A DNA stretch of 64,000 nt from Bact-08 sp964533215 (GTDB lineage: Bacteria > Bacteroidota > Bacteroidia > Bacteroidales > UBA932): NCBI GenBank assembly GCA_964533215.1, contig CAZHLJ010000003.1, positions 1 to 64,000 of the forward strand, read 5' to 3'. Position numbers and translations under genes: made by a program. Every line of letters begins with the position of its first letter. Positions within the stretch are counted from its first letter, which is position 1. The notes beneath the pieces are model-generated. The model saw only the letters and a list, made by a program, of their open reading frames with translations, did not search any database and was not told the DNA's origin. Below are positions 8,797 to 18,430 of the stretch, piece by piece.

Positions 8797-9822
8797 ATGG
8801 AAATTACAATACTAGGAATCGAGTCATCCTGTGACGATACATCAGCCGCAGTCATTAGAAATGAGGTCCTTCTATCTAACGTCATGGCTGGCCAGGATGT
8901 TCACAGCAAGTATGGAGGGGTCATACCGGAACTTGCATCCAGGGCACATCAACAAAATATAGTTCCTGTGATAGATACAGCTCTAAAAATAGCCGGAGCT
9001 GAGTTGAAGGATATCGATGCAATTGCATTTACAAGAGGCCCCGGACTTTTGGGGTCTCTGCTTGTGGGCACCTCATTTGCAAAAGGGCTCTCCCTTTCGC
9101 TGGGAAAACCGCTTGTAGATGTGAATCACCTTCAGGGTCATATTTTGTCCCACTTTATCAAGGATCCGGCTAAGGAGAAAAGTCATCCATCTTTTCCTTT
9201 CCTGTGCCTGCTGGTATCGGGTGGTCACACACAGATTGTTAGGGTAGATGATTACCTTAAATTCGAAATAATCGGTCAGACTATTGACGATGCTGTAGGA
9301 GAGGCCTTTGACAAGTGTGCAAAGATAATGGATCTGGGATATCCGGGAGGCCCTGTCGTAGACCGACTTGCAAAAGAGGGTAACCCTAAAACATTCAGAT
9401 TTGCAAAACCGAGAGTGGCAGAATACAATTACAGCTTCAGCGGTGTAAAGACCTCGTTGCTCTATTTTCTGAGAGACAGCATCAAGGAGGATCCTGAATT
9501 TATAAGCAAGAATATAAACGACCTGTGCGCCTCTTTTCAGTATACTCTAATAGAGATTCTTATGGAAAAACTGCTCCTGGCTGTAAAAAATACAGGAATT
9601 AAGGAGATTGCCATTGCCGGAGGTGTCTCTGCAAATTCAGGATTGAGAAACAGAATAGAGATGGAGGGCAAAAAAAGGGGCTGGAACACCTATCTGCCGG
9701 AATTCAGGTTTACTACTGATAATGCAGCAATGATTGCAATTACAGGATATTATAAGTTTAAAACGGGTTATACCTGCGGACTGGATGCAGCACCAATATC
9801 CAGAATTCTTGATTATGCGTGA
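8797..9822 (+). CDS. tsaD: tRNA N6-adenosine threonylcarbamoyltransferase TsaD
   Basis: This 341-residue Kae1/TsaD protein transfers the threonylcarbamoyl group to A37 of ANN-decoding tRNAs in the t6A pathway. It opens with ILGIESSCDDTSAAV. It carries the metal-binding histidines in ELASRAHQQN and VDVNHLQGH, the phosphate-binding LVSGGHTQ loop, and the C-terminal AIAGGVSANS and TDNAAMIA motifs. The length matches the family. The ATG at 8797 was chosen because it is directly followed by the conserved N-terminus; an upstream TTG frame to 8758 adds unconserved residues. A weak -7-like CATTTTTG lies at 8773-8780. The next gene overlaps its end by 8 nt. Confidence 0.95.
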   Translation: MEITILGIESSCDDTSAAVIRNEVLLSNVMAGQDVHSKYGGVIPELASRAHQQNIVPVIDTALKIAGAELKDIDAIAFTRGPGLLGSLLVGTSFAKGLSLSLGKPLVDVNHLQGHILSHFIKDPAKEKSHPSFPFLCLLVSGGHTQIVRVDDYLKFEIIGQTIDDAVGEAFDKCAKIMDLGYPGGPVVDRLAKEGNPKTFRFAKPRVAEYNYSFSGVKTSLLYFLRDSIKEDPEFISKNINDLCASFQYTLIEILMEKLLLAVKNTGIKEIAIAGGVSANSGLRNRIEMEGKKRGWNTYLPEFRFTTDNAAMIAITGYYKFKTGYTCGLDAAPISRILDYA

Positions 9823-11359
9823 ATTCGAAATAACATCGCCAATTAATGTAGAGCTGACCAGGAGTGACCTTGTCAATGCGGCGGCAAGATCTATGGGTGT
9901 CACTCCAAAGGCAGTGGGAGAAGTGGTGATTGTAAAAAGATCTTTGGATGCCAGAGGACAGGTAATACTATATCGGTATCGTGCTGAGGGCTATCTGGCC
10001 AAAGAGACGGTCATAAGCAGATTTAAGACTCCTGATTACAAGAATGTTGAAAACGGAGACCCGGTCATTGTTGTTGGAGCAGGTCCTGCAGGGCTTTTTG
10101 CAGCACTCAAGCTCATAGAGAGAGGTCTCAAACCTATAATATTGGAACGAGGCAAGAATGTACACGACAGGAAATTTGACATTGCAAAGCTTACTAGAGA
10201 ACAAATAGTAGATCCGGATTCAAATTATTGCTTTGGAGAGGGAGGCGCTGGAACATTTTCCGATGGGAAGCTATATACAAGATCCAGTAAAAGGGGAGAT
10301 ATCTACGAGGTCCTAAGCCAGTTTGTCCTTTTTGGTGCAGACCCGCAGATAATGGTTGACGCACATCCTCACATTGGTTCAGATAATCTGCCACGTATAA
10401 TCGAGAATATAAGAACACATATTGTTGAACATGGTGGAGAGTATCATTTCCAGACAAAAGTAGTTGATTTGACTCTGGACGGAAATAAGGTGACAGGTGT
10501 CAGATGCAGCAACGGTGAAGAGTATAAGGCTAAGGCTGTTATTCTGGCAACAGGCCACTCTGCAAGGGATATATACAGATTATTTGCAGACCGGAAGTGG
10601 TCTATTGAGGCAAAGGGTTTTGCAATGGGAGTGAGGGTGGAGCACCCTCAGTCGCTGATAAACCGTATTCAGTATCATGGCAAATATCAGCCATATATGC
10701 CTACGGCTGAGTATGGCTTGGTATCTCAGATAGAGGATAGGGGGGTATTCTCGTTTTGCATGTGCCCCGGAGGCATACTTGTCCCTGCATCCACCTCCCC
10801 TGGAGAGCTGGTGCTAAATGGAATGTCAAACTCCCAAAGAAGTTCAAAATGGGCAAACTCGGGAGTTGTTGTCTCGGTAGAGCCCAATGATATACCTGAT
10901 TATGAAAAGTTCGGACTGTTGGCTCAAATGGAGTTCCAAAGTGCAGTTGAGAGGGCTTGTTTCGATTTTAATGGGGGAAATCTAACAGCTCCTGCGCAAA
11001 GGATGACTGACTTCCTTAAAGGCAATCCCTCTGCAAATCTTCCGCAATCATCGTATGTTCCTGGAGTCACACCGGCTCCACTGGATGAAATCCTCCCAAA
11101 ATTCATCTCCAGCCGTCTCAAGCAGGCCTTGAGGGTATTTGACAAGAAAATGCATGGCTTCATAACATCTGATGCCCTTATGCTGGCAGTAGAGTCCCGT
11201 ACATCTTCCCCTGTGAGGATATTGAGAGACCCTGAGACTTTCGCCCATGTTTCGCTTGAAAATCTCTACCCATGCGGAGAGGGTGCGGGCTATGCAGGAG
11301 GCATAGTGTCATCGGCACTTGACGGGATCAATTCCGCCTCCGCAATTATTAATAAGTAA
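9815..11359 (+). CDS. FAD-dependent oxidoreductase of the COG2509 type
   Basis: This 514-residue flavoprotein has an N-terminal domain of about 90 residues, then a dinucleotide-binding loop VVGAGPAGLFAALKLIERG near residue 85. A conserved FGEGGAGTFSDGKLYTR follows, and the C-terminal FAD-contacting region reads CGEGAGYAGGIVSSALDGI. This matches the conserved but poorly characterised FAD-dependent dehydrogenase family (COG2509) that is nearly universal in Bacteroidota. Its substrate is unknown. The ATG at 9815 lies inside the last codons of tsaD (8-nt overlap), pointing to co-transcription and coupled translation. An earlier in-frame ATG at 9734 would overlap tsaD by 89 nt and is unlikely. Confidence 0.82.
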   Translation: MREFEITSPINVELTRSDLVNAAARSMGVTPKAVGEVVIVKRSLDARGQVILYRYRAEGYLAKETVISRFKTPDYKNVENGDPVIVVGAGPAGLFAALKLIERGLKPIILERGKNVHDRKFDIAKLTREQIVDPDSNYCFGEGGAGTFSDGKLYTRSSKRGDIYEVLSQFVLFGADPQIMVDAHPHIGSDNLPRIIENIRTHIVEHGGEYHFQTKVVDLTLDGNKVTGVRCSNGEEYKAKAVILATGHSARDIYRLFADRKWSIEAKGFAMGVRVEHPQSLINRIQYHGKYQPYMPTAEYGLVSQIEDRGVFSFCMCPGGILVPASTSPGELVLNGMSNSQRSSKWANSGVVVSVEPNDIPDYEKFGLLAQMEFQSAVERACFDFNGGNLTAPAQRMTDFLKGNPSANLPQSSYVPGVTPAPLDEILPKFISSRLKQALRVFDKKMHGFITSDALMLAVESRTSSPVRILRDPETFAHVSLENLYPCGEGAGYAGGIVSSALDGINSASAIINK

Positions 11360-11370
11360 CATTATTTTTT

Positions 11371-11395
11371 TTGGTTTTATTTATAAGAAAACCAA
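11371..11395. terminator. Weak hairpin after the tsaD transcription unit
   Basis: TTGGTTTT (11371-11378) pairs with AAAACCAA (11388-11395) around a 9-nt loop. A run of T precedes it rather than follows it, so for the plus strand the U-tract is not in the usual place. It is a candidate for the end of the tsaD-oxidoreductase transcript only. Confidence 0.3.
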
Positions 11396-11456
11396 CGCGT
11401 TTGGCAGGATGTTTATGACATTGCTTGATATGGTTGGCGACAATAAAAAAACTGAG

Positions 11457-11490
11457 TTTGAATGTTAATTAATAAAATAATATATATTTG
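11457..11490 (+). promoter_or_regulatory. Promoter of the ECF sigma factor gene
   Basis: TATATTTG at 11483-11490 is a perfect TAnnTTTG -7 element. A TTTG at 11457-11460 lies 22 nt upstream, close to the 19-21 nt expected for the Bacteroidota primary sigma factor. Transcription would start near 11497, giving a leader of about 55 nt before the ATG at 11551. This suggests basal expression of the sigma/anti-sigma pair by the housekeeping sigma factor. Confidence 0.5.
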
Positions 11491-11550
11491 TTACCCATGA
11501 AAATCGTTGTTTTATAGAAGATTTTAATATGTAAATTGCTATATTTTAGA

Positions 11551-12138
11551 ATGATGGAAACCGATTTGGGCGATAAATACAATTTTTCCAAGCGATTAAA
11601 ACGTCAGGACGAGACGGCATATATTGAACTATTTGATCTGCATTACAGATATTTACATACAATAGCAATCAATTATGTGTTGGATTGTGATATCGCAAAT
11701 GATATGGTGCAGGAAACGTTCATCCATTTGTTTGATAATATTGAAACATTAGACGAGATCAGAAATTTTAAAGGTTACCTTAGTGTTTCAGTTCGTAATA
11801 GATGTATAAGTTATTTGCGCAAACTGGATATCGAAGATGCTCATAAATTATTGTATTTAAGGGAGATTGAACGAGATGGAACTGAAGATGCTGAAAATGA
11901 AGACTTGAGTCCATATATGCAACAATTGCTTCGCTCTTTACCAGACTCATGCAAGGAGGTATGTAGACTCCGGTTTGTATATGGTTATAAAATCAACGAA
12001 ATTTCAGAGCGATTATCGCTCTCTCCTAGTACAATCAAAGTTCAGATACACCGGGGAAAATTAAAGATGAGAAACGACCTGCAAAAAAATGCTGATTTAT
12101 ATAGGCGTTTGGCAAGATGTTTCAGGCTTTTCTTTTAA
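11551..12138 (+). CDS. ECF RNA polymerase sigma factor (RpoE-like)
   Basis: This 195-residue ECF sigma-70 factor has sigma region 2 at about residues 25-90 (IELFDLHYRYLHTIA, then NDMVQETFIHLFDNI and FKGYLSVSVRNRCISYLR). Sigma region 4 is at about residues 125-180 (LPDSCKEVCRLRFVYGYKINEISERLSLSPSTIKVQIHRGKLKMR), which includes the helix-turn-helix. It directly precedes a FecR-type anti-sigma gene and a SusC with an STN domain. That is the classic arrangement in which substrate binding at the outer-membrane receptor releases the sigma factor to transcribe the receptor operon. The ATG at 11551 was chosen over an upstream TTG at 11536. The following gene starts 10 nt after its stop. Confidence 0.9.
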   Translation: MMETDLGDKYNFSKRLKRQDETAYIELFDLHYRYLHTIAINYVLDCDIANDMVQETFIHLFDNIETLDEIRNFKGYLSVSVRNRCISYLRKLDIEDAHKLLYLREIERDGTEDAENEDLSPYMQQLLRSLPDSCKEVCRLRFVYGYKINEISERLSLSPSTIKVQIHRGKLKMRNDLQKNADLYRRLARCFRLFF

Positions 12139-12148
12139 ATATATAGCC

Positions 12149-13369
12149 ATGAAGATTGACATACATATTCTTTTAGATAAAATATACGGTAGGCTTGATG
12201 AACAGGAAAATATCCTGTTTGAAAGCTGGCTGAGTTCTGATGAGAAACATCGTGATTATTTTGAAAGATTGAAGCAGAGGGAACTTAAATCTGGTAACAA
12301 TGAAATTGAATTATCGGAAGAAAAGCAAAATAAATACCGGAAGCTGTTTCTTATCAACCTGAAATCAGCCGGTATAAAAAAGAAAAACCAAAGAAGAAGG
12401 ATGTTGTATATTTTTGGTGCCGCAGCCTTGATTATTCTCTTTGCTTCTATTAGCCTGTTTACCGAAGAAAATAAGCGCATTGATGCCTTTTCTACATTTA
12501 CCGAGGTCTTTTATAAAAAGGTGCCAACTGCTTTTGCAAAAGCGCCAAAGGTCTCTAACAAGAAAGTTCAATTGATTACTGCGAGAGGAGAAAAGATTTC
12601 ATTGCTTGATGTTGTATCAGATGAATCTATAAAGACTCAATCTTTTGAACTCTCAGATGACAAGATGGCATTGACATATTCAGAGACCAATGATATCAAT
12701 AATAAAGGAATCAATACATTATTAGTTGAACGTGGTGCTGAATTCCGGATTACTTTAAGTGACGGAACTCATATTCACCTTAACTCGGATTCTAAACTAT
12801 ATTATCCTACGGTATTTATCGGAAATGAACGAAGAGTGACACTTCAAGGAGAAGCTTATTTTGAAGTTGCAAGAAATGAGCATAAGCCATTTATTGTCTC
12901 TGTCGGTTCTACTGAAATAAGAGTTTTGGGTACAGAATTCAATGTCAATTCGCGTAAACCTGAGGCTATAACGACAACTCTTGTATCTGGATCGGTAGCC
13001 TTGAAATCTCCAAAAATGGCGGAAGTACAGTTAAAACCAGGTTTTACGGCAATTGTGGATCCCACTAACGGATCTTTGGATATTAATGATAATGATGTTC
13101 AACGTTATATTGGCTGGAATACGGGAAATTACCTGTTCGAAAATACAAGTTTGTCAGATATATTGGATGAATTATCAATATGGTATGATATGGCTGTTGT
13201 CTATCAAACAGAACAAGCTGCAGAAGAAAAATTTACCGGAAGCCTTTCTCGGAATCTTTCTATTGAGAAACTGATTCAACTAATTGAAAGAACAAATTAT
13301 CTTAATTTAGAATTAAAAGGAAAGACATTAATCGTTAAAGACAGAAAAGATAGTAGTGTCAATTCATAA
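12149..13369 (+). CDS. FecR-family anti-sigma factor
   Basis: This 406-residue inner-membrane protein has a cytoplasmic N-terminal part that would bind the sigma factor. One transmembrane helix follows at about residues 85-107 (MLYIFGAAALIILFASISLF), preceded by a basic stretch KKKNQRRR. The periplasmic FecR domain begins near VERGAEFRITLSDGTHIHLNSDSKL. The C-terminal part (SLSDILDELSIWYDMAVVY and onward) resembles the DUF4974/STN-like domain that contacts the receptor. The ATG at 12149 lies 10 nt after the sigma factor stop, so the two are one unit. It is expected to sense occupancy of the SusC protein encoded next. Confidence 0.9.
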   Translation: MKIDIHILLDKIYGRLDEQENILFESWLSSDEKHRDYFERLKQRELKSGNNEIELSEEKQNKYRKLFLINLKSAGIKKKNQRRRMLYIFGAAALIILFASISLFTEENKRIDAFSTFTEVFYKKVPTAFAKAPKVSNKKVQLITARGEKISLLDVVSDESIKTQSFELSDDKMALTYSETNDINNKGINTLLVERGAEFRITLSDGTHIHLNSDSKLYYPTVFIGNERRVTLQGEAYFEVARNEHKPFIVSVGSTEIRVLGTEFNVNSRKPEAITTTLVSGSVALKSPKMAEVQLKPGFTAIVDPTNGSLDINDNDVQRYIGWNTGNYLFENTSLSDILDELSIWYDMAVVYQTEQAAEEKFTGSLSRNLSIEKLIQLIERTNYLNLELKGKTLIVKDRKDSSVNS

Positions 13370-13416
13370 AAATCAATAGGCTTTTCTGAATTTATATATT
13401 CTGGTATATTGTATAA

Positions 13417-13440
13417 AAGGAGACATTTGTCTCCTTATTT
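13417..13440 (+). terminator. Intrinsic terminator after the sigma/anti-sigma pair
   Basis: AAGGAGAC pairs with GTCTCCTT around a 4-nt loop (stem arms 13417-13424 and 13429-13436), and ATTTTATTG follows. It separates the regulator transcript from the SusC operon. SusC therefore probably has its own promoter in the remaining 160 bp. Confidence 0.6.
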
Positions 13441-13512
13441 TATTGTAATATATTGTATTGCTTTGACGAAATTTCATTGGTGCAAAATTTTTATTAAAAT
13501 TTTTCTCTTTTT

Positions 13513-13541
13513 GTAAACATTTTTTTTTACACTTTCGTCTT
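13513..13541 (+). promoter_or_regulatory. Candidate ECF-type promoter ahead of SusC
   Basis: The 235-bp gap between the anti-sigma and SusC genes has no good TAnnTTTG element. It does contain GTAAAC (13513-13518) and CGTCTT (13536-13541), 17 nt apart, which resembles the GTAAC/CGTC style of many ECF promoters. Transcription would begin about 60 nt before the ATG at 13605. This is a guess from spacing and context only. Confidence 0.3.
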
Positions 13542-13604
13542 GGTGAGGAATGGGATATTTCTTGAATAACCCATAAAACTTAACTTATAAACTTTTATTA
13601 ACCT

Positions 13605-16600
13605 ATGAAGAAAGCTATTGTACTTGTAATTTTAGCAATTTTCGGATTATCTCTTTCTGCTTTTGCACAGAAACAAAAAAATCCGGAAGATGCAAGAGTA
13701 ACCCTTTCTCTCAAAGACCAAACTGTTGTTCAAGTATTTAAAGCAATCCGGGCATCTACCGGGTTGAATTTTATTTATAACGACAAAGATTTCAGTGGTA
13801 TTGAGAGAATAAATGTTGAGGCAAAGAATGAAAAAGTAAAAGATTTGCTTAAAAGATTATTTGCCAGTAAACCAGTTACGTTTGAATTTATGGAGAACAC
13901 TGTTATTGTACGATCCTCAAATAAAATATCTGTAACAGGTGTTGTGAAAGATAAAAAGACTGGTGAGGCGTTACCTGGTGCCAGCGTAACGCTGGAAGGG
14001 ACATCTATTGGTGTGAGAGCAGACATGGATGGTGCGTTCAAATTTATATTTCCAACTACAAAAGTGAATAAGCTTATATTTAGCTATTTGGGATATATTG
14101 ACCAAGTTCTTGAAGTAAAGGAAGGCGGCGAATATAATGTAGAGCTTGAAGAAAACGAGAATTTGTTGACTGATGTTGTTGTGACTGGATACGCAAACAT
14201 TAACAAATCGAGTTTTACCGGTACATCGACCAAAGTAACCAAGGATGATATTTTGAAGATATCACCAAAAAATGTTATTGACGTACTGCAGGTTTTTGAT
14301 CCCTCTTTTAGGGTAGTACAGAACAATACAATGGGTTCTGACCCTAATACGTTACCGGAATTTTACATACGTGGACGTACAAGTGTAGATGGAGTAAAAC
14401 AATTGGATAAAATGACAGCAACCGAATCGGGTACGCTTTCCAAGTTCGCATTGACCAACAATCCGAACTTGCCTGTTTTTATTCTTGACGGCTATGAGGT
14501 AAGCGTTCAGAAAATCTATGATATGGATCCTACAAGAATCAAGAGCATTACAATATTGAAAGATGCTGCTGCCACAGCGATTTATGGCTCCAGAGCTTCT
14601 AACGGGGTTGTTGTAGTTGAGTCGGTTACTCCTAAAATTGGAAAACTGATGGTCTCATATAATTTGACAACATCGGTTACAACACCTGATGTTTCGGATT
14701 ATAATCTTATGAATGCGTCAGAGAAGTTGCAAGCCGAAGTATTGGCCGGAATTTATGACTGGAAAGATGCAAACAGTTATGACAGTTATGCCAAGAAAGC
14801 CAATCTGATTGCCAAGGGAATAAATACTGACTGGTTATCTCAACCTTTACAGAATGGCCTGAATCAAACTCATAGTCTATCAATTGGCGGAGGAACCGAA
14901 GGATTTCGTTTTGGAATAGATTTAGGTCTCAACAATGAAAATGGTGTTATGAAGGAGTCTTACCGTAAACGCATAAACAGCGCGATGTATGTGGAATACC
15001 GTGTAGGAGCCGTCCAATTCAGAAATCAGGTCTCGTTTGATGCTACAAATTCTCAGGCTTCGCCATACGGAGCTTTTTCAGATTATACCAGTCAGCAACC
15101 GTATGAACGCATTTATGGGGATAATGGTATGATGTTGAGGCAATTAGAATTATCGTACAAAAGTAATCCTCTGTATGAAGCATCTTTAGGCAGTTTTGAC
15201 CGTACTAAGTATAATACACTTACCAACAATTTTAGCTTTGACTGGCGAATAACTTCCAGACTTCAACTGAAATCTCAATTTTCCATAAGTCAAAGCACTT
15301 CTAATCAGAACAAGTTCAAAGATCCGCTGTCATATTCTTACGGGAGTACTCTCACCCCATTTCAAAAAGGCGATCTTACTATATCTGACATAAAAAACAA
15401 TACATGGAATGTTAATGCTTTTCTGATGTATAATAACACGATAAATAAGCATAACATAAACGTATCAGGTGGTATAAATGCGCAAGAGACTAAAGCTTCG
15501 CAATTATTCTCAAGTTACAAAGGATTCCCATCTGCTGCCCAACATTCTATAGGATACGCCAATACAATTGTAACCAAACCTGTAGGCAGCGATAATACGA
15601 CAAGATTGGGAGGTGCGTTTTTATCAGGCAACTATACTTATGACAATATCTATCTGGCAGATGCTTCGATACGTGTGGATGGTTCTTCTGAGTTCGGTTC
15701 TAACACAAAGTTCGCACCTTTTTGGGTAGGCGGATTTGGTATAAACATCCATAACTATGAGTTTCTAAAAAAATCAAAGGTTATCGACCAATTGAAAATC
15801 AGGGGAACATACGGACTTACCGGTAAGGTAAACTATCCTCCATATGTAGCACGTCATACTTACAATGTTATTTTAAGTGAATGGTATACAACAGGTATGG
15901 GTGCGACTTTGAACTATTTAGGAAATGAAGATCTTAAGTGGGAAAGAACATACTCCACCAATATCGGTTTTGATATTTCCTTATTTAAGAAGTTCACCAT
16001 GTCTGCATCTTATTATAACAGACAAACTAAAGATATGATCGCCGATGTGACTATACCATCTTCTTCCGGCTTTACAATATATAAAGGGAATATGGGGGAG
16101 ATAAGAAACAGAGGATGGGAGTTTACTGCGAACTATGCGGTTATTAATAAAAATAATTATGGAATTAGTTTGTTTGGTACTATGGCTCACAATAAGAGCA
16201 GATTAATGAAGCTTGCCGAGTCGTTGAAAGAGTATAACGAAAAAATAGACCAGTTCTATAATGCTAAAACTTCATACGATAACAGTAAGAAATATTCAGT
16301 GCCGTTTATGAAGTATGAAGAGGGTGGCTCCTTGACAGCAATCTATGGTATGAAATCTATGGGTATTAACCCTATGGATGGCAAAGAGGTTTTTCTAAAC
16401 AGGGCAGGTGAATTGACCAGTCAATGGGAATCTTCTCAGCAAGTAAAAATTGGAGATTCAGAACCTACTGTTCAAGGTGCTTTTGGATTTAATGCTCGCT
16501 GGAAACGTTTCTCTCTTTATACGTCTTTCCTTTATCAAATTGGAGGTCAGGAATATAACCAGACATTGGTAAATAATGTTGAAAATGCAGATATAGCCTC

Positions 16601-16919
16601 TTATAATGTTGATAAAAGGGTACTTACTGCAAGATGGCAAAAACCCGGAGATATTACTCCTTTAAAAAATATTGCAGATAAAAGGAGAGTGACGATGCCT
16701 ACATCCAGATTTGTTCAGGATTTGAATCAATTGAAATTCAATTCAATCTCTTTGGGATATGATATTGATCCTAAATATTTCAAAAAATTACATATATCTA
16801 TGATGCGTTTGCAGGCCAGTACAAATAATTTATTGGTCCTTTCCACTGTCAGGCAGGAAAGAGGATTGTCTTATCCTTTTGCAAGAACATTCAATTTTTC
16901 ATTAAATCTTAATTTTTAA
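13605..16919 (+). CDS. SusC/RagA-type TonB-dependent outer-membrane transporter with STN domain
   Basis: This 1104-residue outer-membrane receptor starts with a signal peptide (MKKAIVLVILAIFGLSLSAFAQ). An STN domain follows at about residues 30-105, the part that signals to FecR proteins. A carboxypeptidase-regulatory-like domain is at about 110-190 (VTGVVKDKKTGEALPGASV). The plug starts near 200 (ISPKNVIDVLQVFDPSF, then the SusC signature KDAAATAIYGSRASNGVVVVES), and a 22-strand barrel ends in an aromatic NFSLNLNF terminus. It works with the SusD lipoprotein encoded 10 nt downstream, importing oligomeric substrates by TonB energy. The substrate cannot be read from the sequence, but the downstream protease points to peptides rather than glycans. 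Confidence 0.95.
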   Translation: MKKAIVLVILAIFGLSLSAFAQKQKNPEDARVTLSLKDQTVVQVFKAIRASTGLNFIYNDKDFSGIERINVEAKNEKVKDLLKRLFASKPVTFEFMENTVIVRSSNKISVTGVVKDKKTGEALPGASVTLEGTSIGVRADMDGAFKFIFPTTKVNKLIFSYLGYIDQVLEVKEGGEYNVELEENENLLTDVVVTGYANINKSSFTGTSTKVTKDDILKISPKNVIDVLQVFDPSFRVVQNNTMGSDPNTLPEFYIRGRTSVDGVKQLDKMTATESGTLSKFALTNNPNLPVFILDGYEVSVQKIYDMDPTRIKSITILKDAAATAIYGSRASNGVVVVESVTPKIGKLMVSYNLTTSVTTPDVSDYNLMNASEKLQAEVLAGIYDWKDANSYDSYAKKANLIAKGINTDWLSQPLQNGLNQTHSLSIGGGTEGFRFGIDLGLNNENGVMKESYRKRINSAMYVEYRVGAVQFRNQVSFDATNSQASPYGAFSDYTSQQPYERIYGDNGMMLRQLELSYKSNPLYEASLGSFDRTKYNTLTNNFSFDWRITSRLQLKSQFSISQSTSNQNKFKDPLSYSYGSTLTPFQKGDLTISDIKNNTWNVNAFLMYNNTINKHNINVSGGINAQETKASQLFSSYKGFPSAAQHSIGYANTIVTKPVGSDNTTRLGGAFLSGNYTYDNIYLADASIRVDGSSEFGSNTKFAPFWVGGFGINIHNYEFLKKSKVIDQLKIRGTYGLTGKVNYPPYVARHTYNVILSEWYTTGMGATLNYLGNEDLKWERTYSTNIGFDISLFKKFTMSASYYNRQTKDMIADVTIPSSSGFTIYKGNMGEIRNRGWEFTANYAVINKNNYGISLFGTMAHNKSRLMKLAESLKEYNEKIDQFYNAKTSYDNSKKYSVPFMKYEEGGSLTAIYGMKSMGINPMDGKEVFLNRAGELTSQWESSQQVKIGDSEPTVQGAFGFNARWKRFSLYTSFLYQIGGQEYNQTLVNNVENADIASYNVDKRVLTARWQKPGDITPLKNIADKRRVTMPTSRFVQDLNQLKFNSISLGYDIDPKYFKKLHISMMRLQASTNNLLVLSTVRQERGLSYPFARTFNFSLNLNF

Positions 16920-16929
16920 GTCTTTGACA

Positions 16930-18417
16930 ATGAGAAAATTTATTTATACAATATTAGTAGCGTCTCTTGTAATGGGCACATCTTCATGCTCAGATTGGTT
17001 TGATGTGAGCCCGGAAAATTTAGTGGCAAAAGATGATCTGTTTGCGACCAACAATGGTTTTCGCATTGCCTTGAATGGATTATACCTTGGGATGTCTCAA
17101 AAAGCTCTCTATGGACAGGAGCTAACTTGGTCCTTCACCTCTTTCCTCGGTCAGAATTACGATGTTTCGTCATATTCATGGAACACACAATCTTCTTACA
17201 TACCGGCAACAAAATACGATTACGAGAACACCTATCTTAGAAGCACTTCAGACGCAATCTGGGAAAAGGGATTTAATGTAATTGCAAACTGCAATTCGTT
17301 TATTCAAGAAGTTGAATCCCATGACAGCACTTTCTTTATGGAAGGGCAGAAAGAAAAACAACTTATGCTGGCAGAAGCCAGGGGTTTGAGGGCATTGATG
17401 CATTTTGACATACTTCGCCTGTTTGCCCCCGCACCTGTTGTAAATGATAATAATACATTTGTTCCGTATGTTAAAGTATATCCTACTCTTCAGCCGACAA
17501 GACTTACAACAACTGAAGTATTGAAAAATATAATAGAGGACTTGGAATATGCTAAAACAAACTTAGCGGTTAACGACACTTTGTACAATTCGAAAATGAT
17601 GACAACCAGAGACTATCGTTTTACACCGGGCAGTTCCGGAGATGCAAAAGGAGGCTCTTTCTTCGGGTTCAGAGGTACACGTTTCAACTATTTTGCTGCA
17701 ACCGCTCTTTTAGCCAGGGCTTATCAGTATTCAGGGGATAAAGAAAAGGCATATATAAATGCAATGGATATTTATAGATACCATACTGCAAAGACATGGT
17801 TCAAATTCACATCTTCAAGCGATATTATTATAGAACAACCTATAAACAGACATACCCGTTTGTACGACGACATCCTTTTTGCTTTCAATAACAGCAATGT
17901 CCCTACACTGTTTGCGGCTTGGCTTTCAAATAACTATTTTTCAAGCCGTTTGGTAATTAAAAACACTGCAAATCTTTTCGGCGCAGATGCCGATGATTTC
18001 AGATGGACCAAACTAATCTACTCCAACTATTCTTTGAAGTGGGAACCTAAGACCCTTAACGGGTGGAACAATTCCAATATAATTGCTGTTGAGGATCCTC
18101 TGTTGCCGGTTATCAGATTGAGTGAAGTATATTATATATTATGCGAATATCTTGCAGATAAAGATATTAGTAAAGGTATTCAGCTGCTTCAGGAGCTTAG
18201 GATAGCAAGAGGTGCAAAGACAGCTCTTGATCCTGCCATGCCTAAGGACAAATTTCTAGAGGCTGTTTATAATGATGCAACCCGCGAGTTTATCTGTGAA
18301 GGACAAACTTTCTACTTATATAAACGATTGAACAGGCCTATGTATAACGGAGCCACTCCTATCGACATGAGCGGGAAATATGTCCTTCCATTGCCAAATA
18401 GTGAAAGAGCTTATTAA
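16930..18417 (+). CDS. SusD/RagB-type nutrient-binding outer-membrane lipoprotein
   Basis: This 495-residue lipoprotein has a signal peptide and lipobox ending in SSC near residue 21 (VMGTSSCSDW). The SusD-like pattern follows: NLVAKDDLFATNNGFRIALNGLY, EARGLRALMHFDILRLFAPAPVV and a C-terminal region containing VYNDATREFICEGQTFYLYKRLNR. TPR-like helical repeats in this family form the lid over SusC. The chosen start is the ATG at 16930, because a TTG six bases earlier adds only two residues. No glycoside hydrolase lies in the operon, so this is not a standard polysaccharide utilisation locus. Confidence 0.93.
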   Translation: MRKFIYTILVASLVMGTSSCSDWFDVSPENLVAKDDLFATNNGFRIALNGLYLGMSQKALYGQELTWSFTSFLGQNYDVSSYSWNTQSSYIPATKYDYENTYLRSTSDAIWEKGFNVIANCNSFIQEVESHDSTFFMEGQKEKQLMLAEARGLRALMHFDILRLFAPAPVVNDNNTFVPYVKVYPTLQPTRLTTTEVLKNIIEDLEYAKTNLAVNDTLYNSKMMTTRDYRFTPGSSGDAKGGSFFGFRGTRFNYFAATALLARAYQYSGDKEKAYINAMDIYRYHTAKTWFKFTSSSDIIIEQPINRHTRLYDDILFAFNNSNVPTLFAAWLSNNYFSSRLVIKNTANLFGADADDFRWTKLIYSNYSLKWEPKTLNGWNNSNIIAVEDPLLPVIRLSEVYYILCEYLADKDISKGIQLLQELRIARGAKTALDPAMPKDKFLEAVYNDATREFICEGQTFYLYKRLNRPMYNGATPIDMSGKYVLPLPNSERAY

Positions 18418-18430
18418 ACTATATAACACA